A stretch of 64,000 bases of DNA from Crocinitomicaceae bacterium (lineage in GTDB: Bacteria > Bacteroidota > Bacteroidia > Flavobacteriales_D > Crocinitomicaceae). The notes beneath the pieces were generated by a model. It saw only the letters and a program-made list of their open reading frames with translations, had not been told where the DNA came from and did not search any database. Position 1 is the stretch's first letter; each line of letters opens with the position of its first letter. The translations under genes and the position numbers were made by a program. Shown here in pieces: positions 59,780 through 64,000 of this stretch. The stretch covers positions 1 through 64,000 of the forward strand of contig PAQM01000025.1 in the NCBI GenBank assembly GCA_002709305.1. The letters run 5' to 3'.

Positions 59780-60154
59780 TTATTTTTTAGGTCTTTTTGC
59801 TCCATACTTCGAACGGCGCTGTGTTCTTCCTTCAACCCCAGCAGTATCTTCTGCGCCACGAACAATATGATATCTAACACCAGGAAGATCTTTCACTCTA
59901 CCTCCTCGAACTAAAACTAAAGAATGCTCTTGAAGATTATGTCCCTCTCCACCTATATATGCATTAACTTCTTTACCATTAGTTAATCTAACCCTAGCGA
60001 CCTTTCGCATGGCCGAATTTGGTTTTTTAGGTGTAGTGGTGTAAACTCTTACACATACACCTTTACGTTGTGGACAAGAGTCAAGCGCAGCAGACTTGCT
60101 TTTCTTAACCACCTGATTTCTCCCTTTGCGAACTAATTGTTGTATAGTTGGCAT
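59780..60154 (-). CDS. rpsL: Ribosomal protein S12
   Basis: The 124-residue protein has the decoding-centre loops [18 protein letters not shown] and [17 protein letters not shown]. The Lys in PKKPNS is the wild-type residue at the classic streptomycin-resistance site. It is the first gene of the roughly 17-kb ribosomal run. Confidence 0.98.
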   Translation of the reverse strand: MPTIQQLVRKGRNQVVKKSKSAALDSCPQRKGVCVRVYTTTPKKPNSAMRKVARVRLTNGKEVNAYIGGEGHNLQEHSLVLVRGGRVKDLPGVRYHIVRGAEDTAGVEGRTQRRSKYGAKRPKK

Positions 60155-60455
60155 AAAAATATTATTTCTTTTAATTAATAATTATCCTCAAAAATTATAT
60201 TTCGAGCCTGCAAAGATAGCAGTTTTATTTTAGAAACCAACAGTATATAAAGAAAAAATGAAACTTTTTTAATTATTATTAAATCTAAAAGTGAAATGGA
60301 TTTTTATTTTTCATATAAAATACGTTTATCAATAATCCTTATTTGATTATTTATCAACTATTTAAGAAAAGAAAATAATAAATAGAAATAAGATTAAATC
60401 TATCTTAATTAAGTGTTTTTAGATGAAAAATTATACAATAATTTCAAATAAATCA
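60155..60455. other. 301-bp intergenic region holding the rpsL promoter
   Basis: This gap between rpsL and the end of pdhB contains the strong promoter at 60211-60240 and a 57-nt leader to the rpsL start. The rest (60241-60455) is AT-rich with no ORF, RNA gene or clear terminator hairpin that I can see. Confidence 0.7.
60211..60240 (-). promoter_or_regulatory. Promoter of the ribosomal superoperon
   Basis: On the minus strand TTG (60240-60238), a 19-bp spacer and TATCTTTG (60218-60211) give a complete Bacteroidota -33/-7 promoter, 57 nt before the rpsL ATG. It is the best-formed promoter in the window and fits a highly expressed operon. Confidence 0.85.
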
Positions 60456-61436
60456 CTAAGTTCTGTAAAGTGTACTTTTGATTCCATCAATAACCCTATC
60501 AACGTTTGGTAGGGCCTCATCAATTAAACTTGGAGAAAAAGCAAATGGAGTATCTGATTGTGTTACTCGAACTACAGGAGAATCTAAATAGTCAAAAGCA
60601 TATCTTTGCAAATGATAGGATATTTCAGAAGAAATTGAAGCTAATGGCCAAGACTCCTCAACAACAACACACCTATTAGTCTTTTTAATTGACTCTACAA
60701 CAGTAGAGTAATCAATTGGTCTAACTGAACGTAAATCAATAATCTCAACTGATATTCCTTCTTTAGATAATTGATCGGAAGCTTCAAAAGCTGTTTTGAT
60801 AACCTTACCAAATGAAACAATAGTTACATCTGATCCTCTTTTTTTAACTTCAGCAACACCAATAGGTATTAGATATTCTCCCTCTGGAATATCACCTTTA
60901 TCCCCATACATTTTCTCAGACTCAAGAAAAACTACAGGATCATCATCACGAATTGCAGATTTCAATAATCCTTTTGCATCATATGGATTTGAAGGAGTTA
61001 CAACCTTTAAACCAGGTACGTGTGCATAAAACGATTCAAAACTTTGGGAATGAGTTGCGCCTAACTGACCAGCAGTACCATTACCTCCTCTAAAAACTAT
61101 TGGACAATTGTATTGTCCTCCTGACATTTGTAACATTTTAGCCGCACTGTTTATTATTTGATCAGCAGCCAATATAGCAAAATTCCATGTCATAAACTCT
61201 ACAATAGGTCTTAGACCATTCATTGAAGCACCTACAGCAATACCAGCAAAACCTAACTCAGCTATAGGTGTATCTATAATTCTTTTTGGGCCAAACTCAT
61301 CAAGCATTCCTTGAGAAACCTTATAAGCACCATTGTATTCAGCGACCTCTTCTCCAAGAAGAAAAACACTTTCATCTAAACGCATTTCTTCAGTCATTGC
61401 TTCTCTGAGAGCTTCTCTAAACTGTACCGTCTTCAT
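60456..61436 (-). CDS. pdhB: Pyruvate dehydrogenase E1 component, beta subunit
   Basis: The 326-residue protein starts MKTVQFREALREAMTEEMRL and has the TPP-binding core LGEEVAEYNGAYKVSQGM, MSGGQYNCPIVFRGGNGTAG and ATHSQSFESFYAHVPGLKVV, plus the transketolase C-terminal domain. It works with an alpha subunit (not in the window) to feed acetyl-CoA. A branched-chain E1 beta is less likely given the overall match to PdhB. Confidence 0.93.
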   Translation of the reverse strand: MKTVQFREALREAMTEEMRLDESVFLLGEEVAEYNGAYKVSQGMLDEFGPKRIIDTPIAELGFAGIAVGASMNGLRPIVEFMTWNFAILAADQIINSAAKMLQMSGGQYNCPIVFRGGNGTAGQLGATHSQSFESFYAHVPGLKVVTPSNPYDAKGLLKSAIRDDDPVVFLESEKMYGDKGDIPEGEYLIPIGVAEVKKRGSDVTIVSFGKVIKTAFEASDQLSKEGISVEIIDLRSVRPIDYSTVVESIKKTNRCVVVEESWPLASISSEISYHLQRYAFDYLDSPVVRVTQSDTPFAFSPSLIDEALPNVDRVIDGIKSTLYRT

Positions 61437-61468
61437 AATGTAAAATTAATTTAAATTAAAAGAATCGT

Positions 61469-61476
61469 CAAATTTA
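61469..61476 (-). promoter_or_regulatory. -7-like element (TAAATTTG) for pdhB
   Basis: On the minus strand TAAATTTG matches TAnnTTTG and lies 32 nt before the pdhB ATG. No TTG is seen at the -33 position. Confidence 0.4.
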
Positions 61477-61533
61477 TAAAATTTGAATAATAGATTAAAA
61501 AGAAAAATCAAAACTATTATTTTAATTATTTTT

Positions 61534-61541
61534 TATCTTTG
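61534..61541 (+). promoter_or_regulatory. -7 element (TATCTTTG) for etfB-etfA
   Basis: TATCTTTG lies 32 nt before the etfB ATG and is identical to the -7 boxes of rpsL and purB. No TTG lies at the usual -33 spacing. Confidence 0.5.
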
Positions 61542-61573
61542 TTAGCTGTTAATTTTTAAACCAAATTAAAATA

Positions 61574-62314
61574 ATGAAAATACTTGTTTGTATAAGCAAA
61601 TCTCCTGACACAACTTCGAAAATATCTTTCATAGACAATAATTCTAAGTTCAATGAAGAAGGAGTCCAATACATTGTTAATCCATATGATGAATGGTACG
61701 CATTAGTTCGTGCTCTTGAATTAAAAGAAGAAAATGGAGGTTCAGTATCAATTATTACAGTTGGAAATTCTCAAGATGAAGCGATTATGAGAAAAGCTCT
61801 TGCAATTGGAGCAGATAATGCTATTCGCATAGATACAGACCCCAAAGATGCTTACTCTGTTGCAATGCAAATATCAGAATATGCAAAGAAAAATAATTTT
61901 GACATGATACTAACAGGGAAAGAAACGATTAATTATAACGGTTCTCAAGTTGGTGGAATGATTGCTGAAGATATGGATTTACCTTTTATTTCATTGGCTT
62001 CAAAATTAGAAGCTAATGGTAACACTCTGAAAATAGAATCAGAAGATATAGGGGGAATTCAAGTTCTAGAAGTTAATACACCAGTAGTTATCTCTTGCGC
62101 TAAAGGAATGGCTGAACAAAGAATACCAAATATGAGAGGAATTATGGCAGCTAGAACAAAACCTCTAAATATTGTTCCTCCTATAGATGTAGAATCATTA
62201 ACAAAATTTGAAAGTTATAATCTACCAGAAGCTAAATCAGCTTGTAAAATGATTAATCCTGAAAACATAGATGAATTGGTAGAATTATTACATAACGAAG
62301 CTAAAGTAATATAA
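61574..62314 (+). CDS. etfB: Electron transfer flavoprotein beta subunit
   Basis: The 246-residue protein starts MKILVCISKSPDTTSKISF and has NPYDEWYALVRALELKEE, an AMP/FAD-handling loop with GKETINYNGSQVGGMIAEDM, and MAARTKPLNIVPP. With EtfA it carries electrons from acyl-CoA dehydrogenases to the quinone pool. etfA starts one base after its stop. Confidence 0.97.
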   Translation: MKILVCISKSPDTTSKISFIDNNSKFNEEGVQYIVNPYDEWYALVRALELKEENGGSVSIITVGNSQDEAIMRKALAIGADNAIRIDTDPKDAYSVAMQISEYAKKNNFDMILTGKETINYNGSQVGGMIAEDMDLPFISLASKLEANGNTLKIESEDIGGIQVLEVNTPVVISCAKGMAEQRIPNMRGIMAARTKPLNIVPPIDVESLTKFESYNLPEAKSACKMINPENIDELVELLHNEAKVI

Positions 62315-62315
62315 G

Positions 62316-63254
62316 ATGGCAGTACTAGTATATATAAATAGTGAGAATGGCATTACAAAAAATGCCTATGAGGTAGTTACATACGCAAAAAAATTAGAAG
62401 AACAAGTTATAGTAATTACAACAGGACCTAAAGATGAATCAAGCCTATCAAAATTAGGTGAATATGGAGCAAAAAAAATATTAATTGATAGTTCCTTTTC
62501 AGGAAAAGACTCTCAACAATTAACTCGTATTATAGGCTCCGCTGTTGAATCAACGAATGCAAATACAATTGTTTTTTCTCATGATACAGTTGCCAAAACA
62601 ATTGCTCCAAGGTTATCCGTAAAATTAAAAGCAGGATTAATTTCTGGTGCTATAGAAATCCCTAACGGGGATAAAATAAAAGTAAATGTGTTTTCTGGAA
62701 AAGCATTTGGTAATGTAAAAATTTATTCTGAAAAAAGAATCATATCAGTATTACCAAATAGTATTCAACCGGAAAAAAATCAATCTAATTGTATTATTGA
62801 AGATTTTAATGGAAGTGCAGGAGATACTAGAATTAAATTAATTGATACTAAAAAAATAGAAGGTGACATCCCACTGCCAGAAGCAGAATTGGTTGTTTCT
62901 GGAGGGAGGGGACTTAAAGGGCCTGAAAACTGGAATATAATTGAAGATTTAGCTAAAGAGTTGGGTGCTGCGACAGCCTGTTCGAGACCTGTGTCAGATA
63001 TTGGATGGAGGCCTCATAATGAACATGTTGGTCAAACAGGCATTGCTATTCGACCTAATTTATATATTGCTGCTGGTATATCTGGTGCAATTCAACATTT
63101 AGCTGGTGTTAATGGTTCTAAAACAATCGTCGTAATTAATACTGATTCTGAAGCACCTTTCTTTAAAGCTGCAGACTATGGAATTATTGGTGATGCTTTT
63201 GAAGTATTACCAAGGCTAACTGAATCAATAAAAAAATTCAAGGCTTCAAACTAA
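62316..63254 (+). CDS. etfA: Electron transfer flavoprotein alpha subunit
   Basis: The 312-residue protein has the FAD-binding C-terminal domain with SGGRGLKGPENWNIIEDLA, ACSRPVSDIGWRPHNEHVGQ and YIAAGISGAIQHLAGV. It pairs with EtfB and could serve the PaaH/PaaG-like CoA pathway and other beta-oxidation in the cell. Confidence 0.97.
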   Translation: MAVLVYINSENGITKNAYEVVTYAKKLEEQVIVITTGPKDESSLSKLGEYGAKKILIDSSFSGKDSQQLTRIIGSAVESTNANTIVFSHDTVAKTIAPRLSVKLKAGLISGAIEIPNGDKIKVNVFSGKAFGNVKIYSEKRIISVLPNSIQPEKNQSNCIIEDFNGSAGDTRIKLIDTKKIEGDIPLPEAELVVSGGRGLKGPENWNIIEDLAKELGAATACSRPVSDIGWRPHNEHVGQTGIAIRPNLYIAAGISGAIQHLAGVNGSKTIVVINTDSEAPFFKAADYGIIGDAFEVLPRLTESIKKFKASN

Positions 63255-63354
63255 ACATATATAGAAATAATTTTTTTACCAATATAATGGTTAAATTATT
63301 TGTAAATTAATTAGTTATATTAGAAATAATATGGATAGAATAATCTATTAAATT

Positions 63355-63939
63355 ATGGATAAAATAAAGCTTGAGATCATCGGATTATCATATAGCCAAA
63401 CACAATCAGGAGCTTATGCTTTAGTCTTATCTGAAAAAAATGGTAATAGAAGGCTTCCTATAATTATTGGAGGATTTGAAGCTCAGGCTATTGCAATAGA
63501 ACTAGAAAAAATGGTCCCTTCAAGACCTCTAACACATGATTTATTTAAAGACTTTGCTTCAAAATTTAAAATAGAAGTTAATGAAATTATAATTCACAAA
63601 CTTGTTGAAGGTATATTTCACTCCAAGTTAGTATGTATTCAAAATCAAAAAACTATTGAAATCGATGCAAGAACATCTGATGCTATTGCAATTGGTGTAA
63701 GGTTTGACTGTCCTATTTATACGTATGAACATATATTATCAAGTGCGGGGATTCTATTGGACAAAGAATCTATAAAAGATAATGAACTCTTAACCGATAC
63801 AATAGAAGAGGAGGCAAAACAAACCATTGAAAAAATTTCAATTACAGAACTAGAAAATCAACTTAACCAAGCTATAGATGGAGAAGACTATGAACTTGCT
63901 TCAAAAATTAGAGATGAAATTAAAAGAAGGAAAGCTTAA
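63355..63939 (+). CDS. Bifunctional nuclease family protein with UvrB/UvrC motif
   Basis: The 194-residue protein has a DUF151/BFN domain at residues 1-130 (GLSYSQTQSGAYALVLSEKN, RRLPIIIGGFEAQAIAIEL, DARTSDAIAIGVRFDCPI). A C-terminal UvrB/UvrC-like motif follows (LENQLNQAIDGEDYELASKI RDEIKRR). The family has been linked to nuclease activity, but its role in Bacteroidota is unclear. A short exported-protein gene starts inside its 3' end. Confidence 0.9.
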   Translation: MDKIKLEIIGLSYSQTQSGAYALVLSEKNGNRRLPIIIGGFEAQAIAIELEKMVPSRPLTHDLFKDFASKFKIEVNEIIIHKLVEGIFHSKLVCIQNQKTIEIDARTSDAIAIGVRFDCPIYTYEHILSSAGILLDKESIKDNELLTDTIEEEAKQTIEKISITELENQLNQAIDGEDYELASKIRDEIKRRKA

Positions 63940-64000
63940 ATTTATCTTTTTTTTATTACTATTTATTACCCTTCCGACTCAAGCCAAAGATAAATTTGAG
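63914..64000 (+). CDS. Exported protein, 5' end only
   Basis: ATG 63914, inside the last codons of the bifunctional-nuclease gene, begins MKLKEGKLKFIFFLLLFITL, a typical signal peptide followed by PTQAKDKFE, and the frame is open to the window edge. It overlaps the upstream gene by 26 nt, so coupled translation is likely. The mature product is not visible; a nucleoside-transporter gene often follows this nuclease in related bacteria, but nothing here confirms that. Confidence 0.55.
   Translation, partial: MKLKEGKLKFIFFLLLFITLPTQAKDKFE

Overview
The window looks like a chromosomal segment from a low-GC member of the Bacteroidota, most likely a marine Flavobacteriales-type organism. Four things point there. 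(1) Secreted proteins carry type A and type B sorting tails of the type IX secretion system (T9SS). (2) A GldA-like ABC ATPase is present. (3) Several genes are preceded by the Bacteroidota -7 promoter element TAnnTTTG instead of a sigma70 -10 box. (4) The ribosomal superoperon ends rpoA-rplQ-carA-eno, an order I associate with Flavobacteriia. No rRNA, tRNA, CRISPR array, prophage or transposase was seen. Genus-level identity is inference only.

Layout. 1-6542 is an accessory region of secreted proteins. It has a long inverted repeat around two divergent, near-identical gene starts, a C10 (streptopain-type) cysteine protease with a T9SS tail, a small lipoprotein gene whose frame is broken at a run of 12 T, a seven-repeat beta-propeller protein, an esterase and a leucine-rich-repeat protein. 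The propeller and LRR proteins share signal peptides and C-terminal tails around unrelated cores. 6563-18433 is housekeeping: purB, a CysZ/EI24-like membrane protein, a TPR/PD40 protein, truA, tyrS, gldA, the overlapping rsgA-dtd-mazG set, a second MazG-like gene, an FkbM-like gene, aroA and tsaB. 18595-25587 is a phosphate/oxyanion island: a PhoB-like regulator, chrA, a Cys-tailed DUF6428-like protein, an Na/Pi symporter with a PhoU domain, an OprP-type porin and a PhoR-like kinase. The symporter/porin divergence holds two 11-bp-period GTTAA repeats that look like Pho boxes. 25590-31917 carries two CoA-pathway enzymes (PaaH- and PaaG-like), a WYL regulator beside a conserved uncharacterised protein, and an MbnP/MbnH-like copper-protein pair. 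32027-40247 has an AddA-like helicase-nuclease, urocanate hydratase and a large T9SS type B protein with a small secreted neighbour. 40355-60154 is one long minus-strand run: rpsL-rpsG-fusA, the S10, spc and alpha ribosomal clusters with secY, infA and rpmJ, then carA and eno. 60456-64000 has pdhB, then etfB-etfA, a bifunctional-nuclease-family gene and the start of another exported protein.

How it works together. The minus-strand ribosomal block appears to be driven from a well-formed TTG-N19-TATCTTTG promoter ahead of rpsL and is punctuated by a terminator after rplQ. The phosphate island suggests a PhoBR circuit controlling an outer-membrane porin and an inner-membrane Pi symporter, with two genes for look-alike oxyanions between them. 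The strongest candidates for something new are the inverted-repeat/C10/phase-variable-lipoprotein locus at the left edge, the MbnP/MbnH-like pair, the Pho-box-like repeats, and the 33-bp repeat tail on ribosomal protein L17.
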